A stretch of 64,000 nucleotides of DNA from Annona cherimola (Eukaryota; Streptophyta; Magnoliopsida; Magnoliales; Annonaceae), in NCBI GenBank assembly GCA_030490835.1, contig CM059974.1, positions 9,493,501 through 9,557,500 of the forward strand, in the 5' to 3' direction. How positions within the stretch are numbered: position 1 is the stretch's first letter; the number at the start of each line of letters is the position of its first letter. The notes beneath the pieces were generated by a model, which worked only from the letters and a program-made list of their open reading frames with translations, was not told the DNA's origin and ran no database searches. This document shows positions 38,976-51,058 of the stretch, piece after piece. The translations under genes and the position numbers were made by a program.

Positions 38976-39350
38976 ACGTTCCATAGACGACACCCATGCC
39001 TTATGTCACTTGAAGAAGATGGAGCACCAACTTTGTATGCTCCAATGGTCCACAAGAAATCATGCACAGGCAATGCATATTTGCATAATTTTAACAATTA
39101 ATTACTGTCGTAATTTTCTTTCCAACATGTTAACATGCTAACACCAGATAATTTTGATTTTGATTTTGATTTTTATATATTTACGTAAATTTCTATTTTA
39201 TTTAATTTAAATTAGTTAACATTTTTAATTATAACTTTATATATTTATTTAGTTTTAAAATTATTTAAAGGTTTGCGTAGTTCTGAAATAAATTATTAAG
39301 TATTTATCTTTTGCAAAATACACCAATTAGGTAAAATATTTATAAAATAT
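38976..39350. other. Intergenic, no gene seen
   Basis: A short unique patch to about 39080 is followed by AT-rich sequence leading into the tandem array. Confidence 0.4.
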
Positions 39351-40214
39351 AAAAAATTAGATGTTGTTAGATGCGGTTAGACGCTGTTAGATTAAGGTGG
39401 ATTTCATTAAATCGTATTATTTGAGTTTCAAATTCCGTAATTAAGGTGTAAGTGACCTTATAAGGTGTCTAGGATCATATTACAGGTGTTAAATTAGGAT
39501 TAACTTATTAATTTCAAAAATTAGATGCGGTTAGATGTTGTTAGATGCGGTTAAATGCTGTTAGATTAAAGTGATTTCATTAAATCGTATTATTTGAGTT
39601 TCAAATTCCGTTATTAAGATATAAATGACCTTATAAGTGGCCTAAGATCATATTACATGTGTTAAATTAGGATTAACTTATTAATCTAAAAAATTAGATG
39701 TGGTTAGATGCATTTAGATGCGGTTAGATGTGGTTAGATTAAGGTGGATTTCATTAAATTGCATTATCTGGGCTTTAAATTCAGTTATTAAGGTATAAAT
39801 GACGTTATAAGAGGCCTATGATCATATTACAGGTGTTAAATTAGGATTAACTTATTAATCTCAAAAATTATATGCGGTTAGATGCTGTTAGACGCGGTTA
39901 GATTAAAGTGATTTCATTAAATCGTATTATCTGGGTTTTAAATTTCGTAATTAAGTATACATGACTTTATAAGGGGCCTAGTATCGTATTACAGGTGTTA
40001 AATGTGGATTAACTTATTAATTTCAAAATTTAGATGCGTTTAGACGCTGTTAGATTAAGGTGATTTCATTAAATCATATTATCTGGGTTTCAAATTCCGT
40101 TATTAAGGTATAAATGACCTTATAAGTGGCCTAGGATCATATTACAGGTGTTAAATTAAGATTAACTTATTAATTTTAAAAATTAGATGCGGTTAGATTC
40201 TATTATATTAGGAA
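39351..40214. repeat. Two-level tandem repeat array, five units plus a partial sixth
   Basis: Units of about 153-175 bp start near 39351, 39516, 39688, 39863, 40024 and 40177 (partial). Each unit opens with two to four copies of an 11-mer like TTAGATGCGGT/TTAGATGCTGT. It continues with AAGGTGATTTCATTAAATCG, TATTATTTGAGTTTCAAATT, ATAAATGACCTTATAAG and CATATTACAGGTGTTAAATT, and closes with AGGATTAACTTATTAAT. Unit length varies mainly through the number of 11-mers. No coding frame persists across units. Confidence 0.92.
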
Positions 40215-41870
40215 AATAAAAAAATATTAATAAATTTTCAAAAAATAAAAAAAATAAACGAAATTGTTATTTTTGAGAGTACCTTAATTACATTAACTTT
40301 AAATAATATAAAATAACTCCTAACATAAATTATATTTTCCAACTTTACCAATTATAATGAAATCTTATTAAAAAATAATTTTTTGTACACAAATACTTTT
40401 AGAAATTGTCAAATAATGAAAAATTATGTTTACATACATTTTAGTAGTTGATCCAGCAAAGGAATGAAATAGATTGAGATTTTGTATATATAAAATACAA
40501 ATTTTATCAAAAAACCAAACATACTCACGTTTTTAAACAAATATACTAATGCGGTAAAATTACCACGGTGCCCTGCTTCGTTTTTGTTCTCGTGGGGAAA
40601 GCTTCTCATGGATTGGGCCTCCAATAACAGAAGCAATTTTACCCACTTGGGGGGGGGGGGGTTGTCGTCTTGCTGCTACAATGTGACCCGGGAGTAAAAT
40701 AGTGCTAAAAATAAATGCAAAGTGTGAACGTGCAGCCCAGAAGCCGACCCCATACGGCCATAACGGATAACCATCCCTTCTCTTTCCGCTCAAAATATGG
40801 GATCCATCTCATCTTCCTATGAAAATCAGTGCCCACTCAAGTTACGGGCTGTCTCCTACTGTCCGCATGCAACGTATCGAAAACGGACCTACATTGAACT
40901 TGCCTGTTTTTTGGTGGTTTTTCCTCGATCTAATTGCAAGTTGCTTTCTCGATACAAACCATTCCTTCCATGCAACAAGCATTCCTATTTTATAGCCAAT
41001 CGTTGTAACCGTTTAATCTGCCTCGTTGTACAAATTAACTGTATTTCGTCTTGCACCAAACATACCTTTTGGGGCCTCGCGGTTGCAGTCATTTTCAATG
41101 TATTTCATTTTCTCTTTCCAAATGCAAACTAGAAACTAAGTGCGCCAGCCCCGATATATTGCAAGGGTTGAGATGTTGACCATAAGATATCCAAAGATCT
41201 TTATATATTTGTAGAGAGCCAAAGAGGCACGTCGGCCAATCCAACTCCTTTTTAGGTGTGGTGTGCGAGCTCGAAATCTAGGGAATTTGACAGCGGGAGT
41301 CTTTCTTTGGACCAATGTGATGCCAAATTGTGGTTCTTCATAACCCCTCCCTCCCTCCCTCCTTCCACCCACTGATCCTGATCATATTTAATTCTTACAT
41401 ATATGGGGTGCTGATTCAAATTGTAATTTCTAAATAATATGAAATATTAGTTATAATTAGAACCGAGAAGTAGATTTTGCAATTTAACGCTTACGCCTGC
41501 CTTACTAATTAATTAAGTTGAATACGTCCATGATACTGATGGACCTTGGTGCGACAAATTGAAACCTTTGATTTGAATAACATACGGTATTTCCATCTGC
41601 ACCTTAAATATCAATGTTAAACAAGAGTATGCTCTGGTCATCCGGTGAAAGAATACCGTGCTCGCAAATGTTCAGGCTAGCTGGCTAGTTACAAGTAGAG
41701 TTCCTGGAATCGGTCCAGCCCAAGGCCGAATTTGGGATTCATTCAGAAGAAATATGGGCCTTTGGAGCTTCTGTTCATGTCGAGCTAGGGCCTGGATCTG
41801 TGAGATATCATAGTTCCTGAGTCCACCATTTGTTGGGTTGTTTAGAATGTTGGAGATGGGCTGCATCCCA

Positions 41871-41901
<31 letters not shown>

Positions 41902-42366
41902 GAGAGAGAGAGAGAGAGCGCGCGCTAGGAGATGACGACGGGCCTAGAAGAATTTCTGAACCACATGGCATAATTCAGAGTTAAAACAAGTTAAAAGCGT
42001 TTACCTGCGCCACCAGCCTCATGTGCTGGTGGTAACCCTGGACGCCCCATGCTGGACGCATGGTGTTCAAAATTTTCAGCTGTTGGAAGTAAGGGGGAAA
42101 AAAAAAAATTTGTCCTCCAGGCTGGAGGTAGAGAGCATCTACAAGATTTTTCCTGAAAACAAGGGTATTTTATAGGATATCCGAGGGGTGTGAATATACC
42201 ATACCTGGTTCATAGTATCAGATATTATAGTGTACATGATACCAAATGCCACTAAAAAAAAGTGTGTACTGCAATAGGACCCCTGACCCAGAGACGAGAG
42301 AGAGACTCGCCCCTTGTTCTTCTCAGCAGCAAATGCACGTGCCGGGGCGGCATCCCTCAGCTAGCC
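40215..42366 (+). other. Intergenic region upstream of the MurG gene
   Basis: AT-rich to about 40550, then mixed. A run of 12 G lies at about 40650-40661, with (CTCC)n-like sequence at about 41345-41365. The promoter and leader of the MurG gene must lie towards the right end; no clear TATA box was found. Confidence 0.4.
41870..41918. repeat. Poly-A plus (GA)n microsatellite
   Basis: A run of about 27 A is followed by about ten GA units and then CGCGCG. This is a compound simple repeat. Confidence 0.9.
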
Positions 42367-45300
42367 ATGGCTGCTCTAGCCGTCGCTCTTCTCTCTCCTC
42401 TGCATCCTCCCCCGCTTTCCTCCTTCAAATCACAGAAATGCCGCTCCCTTGTCTCCATCACTTCCCCAACTACTGTAGCGAGGCAGGTATTCCTTCTCCC
42501 CATCTCTTCCTGTTACCACTCCTCATGAGTCTCTGACTTCTACTCTCTCAGCAGATGCCACAGGCTCTCCTGTTGCCTCGCCCAAGACCGAACTTCCCAG
42601 AACTCCGTATCATCATGCGACGACGGCCCAGATTATCTCCGCATCGTCTTCGCTGCTGGCGGCACCGGCGGGCACATCTACTCGGCCATCGCCATCGCCG
42701 ATGACATTAAGCTAATCGAGCCCTCTGCAAAGATCCTCTTCGTCGGGGCCCAGTCCGGCATGGAGTCCGTCTCCGTCCCTTCCGCCGGCTATGATTTCGT
42801 AGCAGTCCCCGTTGTGGCCCTCGTGCGCCCTCTCCTCTCTCTTAAAAATCTCATCTTTCCGTTCCGCCTCCTCCAATGCGTTGCTACCAGCTACAAGCTG
42901 CTGAGGGACGTCCGCCCTTCTGTTGTGGTTGGGACCGGAGGCTACGTCTCGGCTCCCATCTGCCTGGCCGCTGCTCTCCACGGCATCAGGGTCGTGATCC
43001 AGGAGCAGAATTCCGTGCCTGGGCTCGCGAACCGGCTTCTGGGCCTCTTTGCTCAGGCGATATTCGTTGCATTTGATACCTGTTCGATGTACTTTCCCAG
43101 AGAGAAGTGTGTTTTGAGTGGGAATCCGGTGCGGGCATCGCTGCGGATGTTCACTTCCAAGGCCGTGGCGAGGCGGCATTTCTTTCCACGGGCTGCGGTG
43201 TCGGGGGCACAGGTGGTGCTGGTGATGGGAGGGTCCCTGGGGGCCTCTTCGATCAATATTGCAGTTTTGAACATGTATTACCAGTTGCTGAGGGAGAATG
43301 AGAAGAGGTTCTTGATATGGCAGACGGGGGTTGAAGGTTTTGATGAGATGGAGAGTCTGGCGAGGAGCCATCCTCGGATGCTGCTGACACCGTGAGTGTC
43401 TCTCTTCTCCCCCCTGCCCCCTAGTATGGGACTGCCATCCTACCCACTATATTGGGGGATATATATTTTAAATTTCATACCGTTCTGTCTCTTTAACGCT
43501 TGAAGAAAATGGGAAGGTGAAAAAGTGATAACTGCCAACCGAACAGTTCCATAGCGTTTGATATGATACTCGATTGGGTGGTGGACTGTACTCTGGTTTA
43601 AATCTTCAAATGCTTTGATGTTTTATCGTTTGAAATATTAAATTCAAGATTCTTTTGTTGGTTTTGTTTCGTTATCATGATTCGGAATTTTTTTTCTTTT
43701 GGTAGCTTTATGCGATCTTCTTTTTGAGTTTCATAACAATTTTACTGCGAAAATTGTCAAGGTTTGTGCACAGAATGGATCTGGCTTATGCAGCTGCAGA
43801 TGTCGTTGTTTCTAGAGCTGGTGCAATGACTTGTTTTGAGATCTTGGCCACTGGAAAGCCATCTATTCTGGTAATTCAGTAATTCACACATGGAATTAAA
43901 AGAATACTTTTATCCTCCTCTTGTTTCAAAGCACGCAGACAAATGGGCTGCCTACTGATAATATGCAGGTAAAATGTATTTGAGTAATGTTTTGTTGTGC
44001 AATGATAAATTGGACTGAACCAAATAGGAGAAACCTAATCTGGGTTAAAATCTTCTCCTCTCTAGCCTGTCCCTTCCAATTTTTTTTTTTTTTTAAATAG
44101 TTCAGTTTTATGGAGCTCCTTTACATTCCAGGTGTCCGGGGATTTTGCAAAATCTATAACTTTTAGTTTGCACAAGGCCTACCTCTCCTCTCTTGCCGTC
44201 ATTCATCACTAAAGCTTATCTGCAAAATGGAATTACTTTTTGGTCTGGTAGTCGCCATTGGAATACTGCTGCTTTCTAGCTGTTTAAGATAGGATTGCAG
44301 TATTCATACCCATGGGGAGGTCAATCTCGTATTTGATACTGCAGCTCGTATTTGCACGCATTCTGCTTTTGGATTGATATTTGATGCCATTTTTGATTTA
44401 TTCTGACTCTTGGTGGCACGTTGCAAGAGCAGTTTCTTGATTTTGGCGCTCATGTATACAAAAAGTAAGTCATACAACTGATGCCTCATTTAGTGGTTGT
44501 TGGGGAACGCTCACGCGTGGGGTGGCGTGGGAAACGTTCCCTACTTTCCATTTCCCTACAAATTATTTAATACTTTAACAATCATATTTTCCAATTTTAC
44601 TTCTATATTCTAATAATTTTCCTTTCCAACTATCTTTTTATTCCACTTTACACTTATCATTTCATATCAATCACATATTTCATCCCACAATTTGACCAAA
44701 ATCAACATTATCAAACATCCTCTTAGTCTGTCATGTCTTTGAGATGAAATGTCACCTCCAATTTATTTCAAACCCTTTATGGTAAAAGCTTTAAACTTTT
44801 TCTGTTTTCGAATTGCTCTTTACTGCATGCTGTCATCATTTTTACGTGTAATCTAATTCCTTTTACCTCTTTATTATAGATACCATCACCGAATGTTGCT
44901 GAAGGTCATCAAACAAGAAATGCATCAAATATGGCAGAGATTGCAAGTTCAATGGTTTTGACGGAAAATGAACTTGACTCAACTACTCTTTTAAATGCTA
45001 TTGATGAGATCTTAGGTATGTGATATTTCTTGTGTTTTTTGAGTTAACTTTTCCTTTGGTTTAATCATTGCATATAGACCTTGCCTCCATTGTCTGGCGC
45101 AGTAGGTGTGCTGTTCTTATCAAGGGTGTATTAAAGCACCCTCCTTATTCTGCACTGAACAGGAATTCATTACTTGTCTGCAGATTTGCGACCAAACAAA
45201 AAGTTAGTTAAAACTATTCAAAAGCCTAGACCTCTGCCCAGTAGAGTTCATGACCTATCAAACACACATACTTTATGCTTCTTCACAAATTCCTTTCAAA

Positions 45301-48282
45301 GCTGCCCAACATCAATAGTGAGTTGCGAAAACAATTTGACGTCAATTTGTGGTTGTCCTCAGCCTCAGTCTGATGGCTAGAGCAGTAGATTTACTTGTGG
45401 TTGCCTGCTAATGATTGCTTATTGTAGACACTTCCCCTAGATGGGCCAGGCCTATCATAATGTGTATCTATTATTTTAAGATAGCTCGTCACATTATTTA
45501 TCAGCTATTTTGGACGGTCTATCATATAACAAATATATATTGGTTATTTTTATGTATTTTCACCACACGTAAAATACATAGAAATTTTTTACTACTAATA
45601 TTACTATTTAACCCGTCAATTAATTTTAATTTGCGCTATATTTAATTTCTACTATTATATGTGCCCACGTTTTGACGTTTATTTCCCAACTTAGCGTAGC
45701 ATGCATCATGTATAAGGGTGCAACTTGGGTTCATGAAACGTAGCTTTGCTTCAATCTTAACCTTAATTTTATTTATAAAATGGTAATTTGCATATATATC
45801 CACATAGTTTGACGCTAATTGCAGATGTACTTACATAGTTTCAAGAATTGTATATTACCCCCAAATAGTTTTACCAAAATTGCGTATTACCTCTACGCCG
45901 TTACTTGCCGTTAATATCTAATGTTATATTTTAAAAAATGACAAAAATGTTCTCATCTGTAGTTTCATGAATCGCATATCACCCCCACATAGTTTCACCA
46001 AAATTGCATATTATCCCCACGAAACTATGTATACTAATGAGGGTATTTTTGTCATTTTTAAAAAATAACATAAGATATTAACGACACGTAACAGCTTGGG
46101 GGTAATATGCAATTTTGGTGAAACTATATGGGGGTAATATGCAATTCATAAAACTATGTGGGTACATCTGTAATTAGCGTCAAATTAGGTGGGTATATAT
46201 GCAAATTGCCCTTTATAAAATTTAAAACTCAACTCTAACCCTAACCCTGTTCATGCAAGTTGGGTTTTGGTTTGAAATTCGGGTTGACTAGTTTTCATTT
46301 GAGTGACAGGTTTAAAATTCCATATAAATACACAATAACAAGAAATCTGAGCAAAAAGTAATATACATAGCCTAACTAAATTTTAAAAAGGCATAATATG
46401 TATGGTACATTTTTAGAAGAAAATTTGATCCTTCAAAATAAGATAAAGGAAGAAAACTAATAGAAGTAAAAGAAAATAATATAAATCTAAACATATAGTA
46501 TAATTTCAATATGAAAAATATGTTTTCTTATGGTGAAAAATATGTATTTAAACATAGATATAAATCATATAAAAAACATAAATATGAAAAAAACTTATTA
46601 ACAAATTAGGTTTGTTGGGTTTGGGTTTCTTCAGGCTTGGGTTTTAAAAACTTCCAAACCATAACACTAAAGTTTTCGTGTTCAAACTCAACCTGACCTA
46701 AGTAGTATCCCTAATCATGCACATTAAGGTCCGATTGTCTACCCGTCTTAGTGCGCTCAATAACGTACTACACTTATCAAAGTTCATTGTATGGCAGCAA
46801 GAACTAACTCATGTAATGTGCATGATGATGGCTATGGCATTTTTTCTCAAAAGATCAGCAGCAGATTGAGGGTTTAAAATTTGGATAAAGACTACATTGC
46901 TCAGTAACAGGCATCTATCATGTGCATGCACAATTTTATACTCAATAAACAATATATCAATGAACGTAATTTCACTAGTTCAGCGACTTGGATCATCTGG
47001 TGGAATTTTTCTTACTTGCCATTTGCTTATGGGTTTTCTTAGGCATTGCTCATATCAGATGCATCTGAAATTTCGCTATCTCCGATATTCCCATCTCAGC
47101 CGTCACTTCTTGGCTCTGAAAGTCTGCACCATCGGATGGGCTTGGGGGTTTTTTGAAAAAAACCCATCCACTTGCGCTGCTTGAAATTGCACACATGCCC
47201 ATGCTCCCTCCCAAAAAAGCAAAACACGATCGATGTCTTCCCCCCCCACCCCAAAAAAAAAAAAAAAAAAAAAAAAAAAACTGAACTTGAAATTAAGCCA
47301 TCCGACGATCTGCTCGAAATTGCGAAGCTGCTGGTAATGAGGCATCTGAAGCTGAAGCCATTGAGGACCTACTCTTTTTACTCTCCATGTTTTGCCGTGA
47401 CAAGAACTGTGTGATGAAGGGGTTTTTCCCGTAATTTTGACAATATAAACTACATTGTAAAATCAACTAGGTGTGAATAAGGATTTTTAAACATGGGAAA
47501 AGTGGAAATGTTTGTATGGAACCACCTGCTTTGAAAATGGGTTGTAGGAGGATTCTTGTTATTGGAAAATCAATAAATGTCTCTGCTTCATGTACCTGCA
47601 TAAACCCACTCTCTCCTATCTCCACTTCTTCCATCCGTCTCTTCTCCCATTAGTCTGAAACCCCCACTCCCAAAACTCCCACAACCTCTACCCCTCTCGA
47701 CCTCTTGTTTCTTAGAAATCCGATGAAGGATTGCTGCTTTACAGGGAAAAAGCATGGTGTCCAACCAACAAATACTGGAATCAAACAAAAGGGAAGGGGC
47801 GGTTACTTGCTTGGCTGCCCGCGACGGAAGCCCTTTAATGCCAATGCGGTGAAAGACACAGCAGCCATTGTCGATTTAGGGCAATTTCGAGTTGTTTTTT
47901 TGTTTTGTTTTGGGAGACAGTGACAGCGTTTTGCTTTTTTAGGTGGGAGGATGGGCATCTGTGCAATTTCGAGCAAAGCAGGTGGATGGTTTTTTTTTTT
48001 CAAAAACCCCCCAAGCCCATCCAACGGTGCAGACTTTCAACGCAGAAAGTAATTGCTGAGATGAGAAAACCGGAGATAGCGAAATATTAGATGCGTCTGA
48101 TATGAGCATTGCCGGATTGTCTCACCATTATTTCTGCAGGGAAGGATATTCTGATGTCAGAGATGTGTGAGAAGGCCTTCAAAGCTGCAAAGCCTGATGC
48201 ATCCACACAAATTGCTCAACACATACTTGCCCTTGTCAGGCAGACAGCAGAACAGAAAAATGACCCAAGGCATGAAAGATAA
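42367..48282 (+). CDS. MURG: Plant MurG homologue: UDP-GlcNAc transferase of the peptidoglycan lipid II step, plastid-targeted
   Basis: The proposed exons are 42367-42482, 42555-43391, 43762-43870, 44880-45015 and 48140-48282 (stop TAA), giving 446 residues. Residues 1 to about 65 look like a plastid transit peptide. Then come the MurG landmarks: [19 protein letters not shown] (GGTGGH at 74-79), the membrane-face segment [32 protein letters not shown], and the UDP-sugar site [15 protein letters not shown]...[21 protein letters not shown]. Bacterial MurG (about 355 residues) adds GlcNAc to lipid I. Plants keep MurE, MraY, Ddl and MurG homologues, and in mosses the pathway supports plastid division. 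Intron 1 is unusual: reading straight on from the ATG hits TGA at 42526-42528, and only a GC-AG intron (AG/GCAGGT) restores the frame. The last intron is about 3.1 kb and full of transposons. The family call is firm; exon 1 is less certain. Confidence 0.88.
45713..46713. mobile_element. hAT-like element in MurG intron 4, interrupted by another element
   Basis: Ends TAAGGGTGCAACTTGGG and (inverted) TAGGGATACTACTTAGG. The flanks are ATCATGTA (45705-45712) and ATCATGCA (46714-46721), an 8-bp target duplication with one change, as expected for hAT. Sub-terminal AACTTGGGTT/GGTTTGTTGGGTTTGG motifs resemble the other group C copies. The element at 45781-46211 sits inside it. Confidence 0.7.
45781..46211. 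mobile_element. Mutator-like short element nested in the hAT-like element
   Basis: It has inverted arms of roughly 190 bp each: TTTGACGCTAATTGCAGATG ... CCAAAATTGCGTATTACC on the left and GGTAATATGCAATTTTGG ... CATCTGTAATTAGCGTCAAA on the right. It is flanked on both sides by TTTATAAAA (45772-45780 and 46212-46220), a perfect 9-bp duplication typical of Mutator-like elements. Non-coding. Confidence 0.82.
47040..48113. mobile_element. Long-inverted-repeat (Mutator/Pack-MULE-like) element in MurG intron 4
   Basis: Terminal arms of about 170 bp: TGCTCATATCAGATGCATCT, ATTTCGCTATCTCCG, AAGTCTGCACCATCGGATGG and GAAATTGCACACATGCCCAT on the left match, inverted, ATGGGCATCTGTGCAATTTC, CCATCCAACGGTGCAGAC, CGGAGATAGCGAAAT and TCTGATATGAGCAT on the right. 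The flanks GGGTTTTCT and GGATTGTCT may be a worn 9-bp duplication. The inside (about 47290-47930) is not palindromic. It contains a fragment reading [20 protein letters not shown] that might be captured host sequence. A 28-base poly-A lies at 47253-47280. Confidence 0.72.
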
Positions 48283-49144
48283 CAGGTACAATCCTTTGAA
48301 TAAGAAAAAGATTCTACTGTTGTTCTTATCATTTACAAGTTTTCAAATTGGATATGTTTATATTAAGGAGCGTGGAGATGCAGATAATTTATTTAAACTG
48401 AATTTACCTGTGAGTTGGAACATGAGTACATTTTTGCAGGTTCCTTTCTTACTCTTCTCCATGTTTTATTGCTGGGCAAAATACATCAGTTTGAATGTCA
48501 TGTGTGCAACATATATAATTGATTGTAAACTTTTTTACTTGCCTGACATTGGTTATTCTTGTGTTGATAATTGTTGACTGCCTGCTTCTTACGTGCGTGA
48601 ATTACTTAATTGTTTTAGCTTTCAATTGGCCTATTTTAACATGATTTATGATTCTTGTCTATTCATGGCTCGTATCATTCTTGTGCTTTTTTGCGGGACA
48701 GCCTTCCTCAGGTAAGAAATTGAGATGTAAGGGAATTATCGATGCGGGAAGAGATGAGTGGTGGTTGACATTTCGGAACTTCTGGTAATGGGGCAACTGG
48801 ACATGTCAGAGAACGAATGTTGAACCTTCCCTGTCTCATTCCTCTGTGAATGCGCGGGCAACAGGAAATGAGGATGGTTAGTAGAATGCTGAAAGATATT
48901 GACGGATGTAACAAGGCTGGCCAGTTGATGTTTAAATACACAACGAAATCTCTCTCTCTCTCTCTCTCTTAATAGTGTTATTATATATCATTACAATTAG
49001 AGAATGCTTTCATTCGAAATCGAAGCCGAGATCATGTACGCACAATGTAATACGAATGAACAAACCATGCTTTGCTTCACATGACAACAAAATCTTAAGG
49101 TAGGATGAAACGAAAAAGTTCTCGCCAACATCCTGACCCAGCTG
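48283..49144 (+). other. 3' flank of the MurG gene
   Basis: No gene is seen. It contains the untranslated end of the MurG transcript and a (TC)n run at 48949-48969, followed by unique sequence. Confidence 0.4.
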
Positions 49145-49485
49145 ATTCAGTGCACGGTGCAAAACATCATTTTAAAATTTTTTTTTGAAACTCTTTTTAC
49201 AAAAATAACAATCAAGGTGTATTTAATACGTGTATCAATTTTTACCATTTTTACTATTTTTGGAAATTTTTAGATTTTTTTGGATTTTTAAAAATCAGGG
49301 GCATTTTTAGTAATTTAAATTAAAATTATTAAAAATGTCACTGATTTTTAAAAATCTGAAAAAATATAAAAATATCCAAAAATGATAAAAATTAATACAC
49401 ATGTTAAATACATTTAAATTAAAAAATATAAAAAATAAGTTTTGCGGCCGGCGCATTAAACTTTCAATGCACTCTGCAGCATTGA
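49145..49485. mobile_element. Family B foldback element, copy 6
   Basis: Left end ATTCAGTGCACGGTGCAAAA; right end AATGCACTCTGCAGCATTGA. The core halves GGTGTATTTAATACGTG and ACACATGTTAAATACA are inverted partners, and AAAAATCAGGGGCATTTT is mirrored by AAAATGTCACTGATTTTT. Confidence 0.6.
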
Positions 49486-49504
49486 ATCAACGCCCACATC
49501 AGGG

Positions 49505-49855
49505 AATGTTTCAATGCACCATGACGCAAATTTTTATTTTTTAATATATTTTTTTTGAGTTTTTTTTATAAGATTGTTAACCTAAGTGTATTTAATTTAT
49601 GCATTAAGTTTTATTATTTTTATAGTTATATAAAATATATTTTTAATTTTTTAAAAAGAGGAGTATTTTAGTCACTTAAAATGGCTAAAGTACAATTGTT
49701 TTTAAAAATAAAAAAATATACACATCCAAAAATGGTCAAATTTGGCTTATAGATTAAATATAACTAGATTAATAATCGTATAATTTTTTTTAAAAAAAAT
49801 ATATAAAAAGTGAAGTTTTTGCATCCATTGAAATATTCTTACTATTTAGAAGCAC
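49505..49855. mobile_element. Family B foldback element, copy 7
   Basis: Left end TGTTTCAATGCACCATGACGC; right end TTTTTGCATCCATTGAAAT. The core GATTGTTAACCTAAGTGTAT is partnered by ACTAGATTAATAATCGTAT. It lies 20 bp from copy 6 in the same arrangement. Confidence 0.55.
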
Positions 49856-51058
49856 CATGAGTTTTTTGTGGATTAAAAAATGAGCAATTGCATGAAAATT
49901 AACATAATATTCATTGGATTTGGATTAGGAAGTTATTGTATGATGAGAAATGATTGATTTTATGAAAATTGAGAATAGTATTGAAAATGGAAAAATAGTT
50001 TTTTATGAAAGAAGAGTAGAGTTAATGAGGGCTTGTTGGGACTATTTAATGGAAGTAGATTTTTATGAGCAGATTTAATGAAACAAACGTTATTATATAT
50101 TAAAAATGAAAAATTATATTGAAAATGAAAAAAATAATATTAAAATGAAAAAGTAAGATTATAAATGAGAGATTGCACAAAGAATAAGAAAAATGGTATG
50201 GTAAATGTAAATTTTTTTGGAAATAAAAAATCTCATATGAGTAGCTTCAATGAAACAAACGTTATTACGTATTGAGAGTGAAAAATTAGCATTAAAAACG
50301 AAAAAAAGTAAGATTATAAATGAGAAATTGCACGAAGAATAAGAAAAATAATATTGTAAATGTAATTTTTATTGAAAATGCCATGGTTTGACCTGTTCGG
50401 GTATGGGATGACATTTAAAAAGTGTTATGGTATATTGAGAAAGAAAAAATATTATTTTTTGGAATGAGAGAATTATTTTTTAGGAATAAGATGAGAAATT
50501 GCATTCCATTTTCCTCTCATTAACATTCCATTTGTGGAAAAAGGCATTAGTATCATCTTGAGCGCACCATGAAGGGAATGGGTGGAAAAAACATCGGCGC
50601 CGGCATCATTTTGCTCATTACCTTATCATTTTCCCGTGCATAACAAATTAACAATTAACCACTTTACTTTTTACATTCTACAATAATCTCTTCTAATCGA
50701 AATTCCGATGCACTTGAGCGATGCAGCATGCATTGCAAGTAACAAAGAAAACAATGTCGCGGGCAAATAGCAATAGCCAACCGTAAAATGAAAATCTCAT
50801 TGGACGGTTAGGAAGAATCAGCGACGTCTCGTTATGAACAGTCAAGATTGGATTTGTAGTCTCTAAGGCAGCTATTTGGACGGCACGGATTCATTATGCG
50901 CACGGAATAGCAGGAGGACAACGATAAACGAGGCTTCAGGAATAGTCGAGGCCACTTTTGGAAATTGAAATGGCTCTCATGGCGGAAGGTAGTTGCTGCC
51001 AGCCATAGACGATCCGATTCCTTGAACCTCTTGCAGAGCGAGCGAGACGGCCAGAGGG
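49856..51058 (+). other. AT-rich spacer and upstream region of the alpha/beta hydrolase gene
   Basis: About 49870-50540 holds GAAAAATTATATTGAAAATG-type repeats, probably a diverged transposon with an internal duplication (AAACGTTATTA occurs twice, near 50086 and 50258). From 50570 the sequence is unique and GC content rises towards the ATG at 51059; promoter and leader lie here by position. Confidence 0.4.

Noticed and set aside
42712..43371. Minus-strand 219-codon frame opposite MurG exon 2
   Set aside because: It is a shadow of the well-conserved MurG coding sequence, open only because of GC-rich third positions.
46225..46250. Telomere-like CTAACCCTAACCCTG
   Set aside because: Only two units inside a hAT-like arm; chance or element sequence rather than a telomere remnant.
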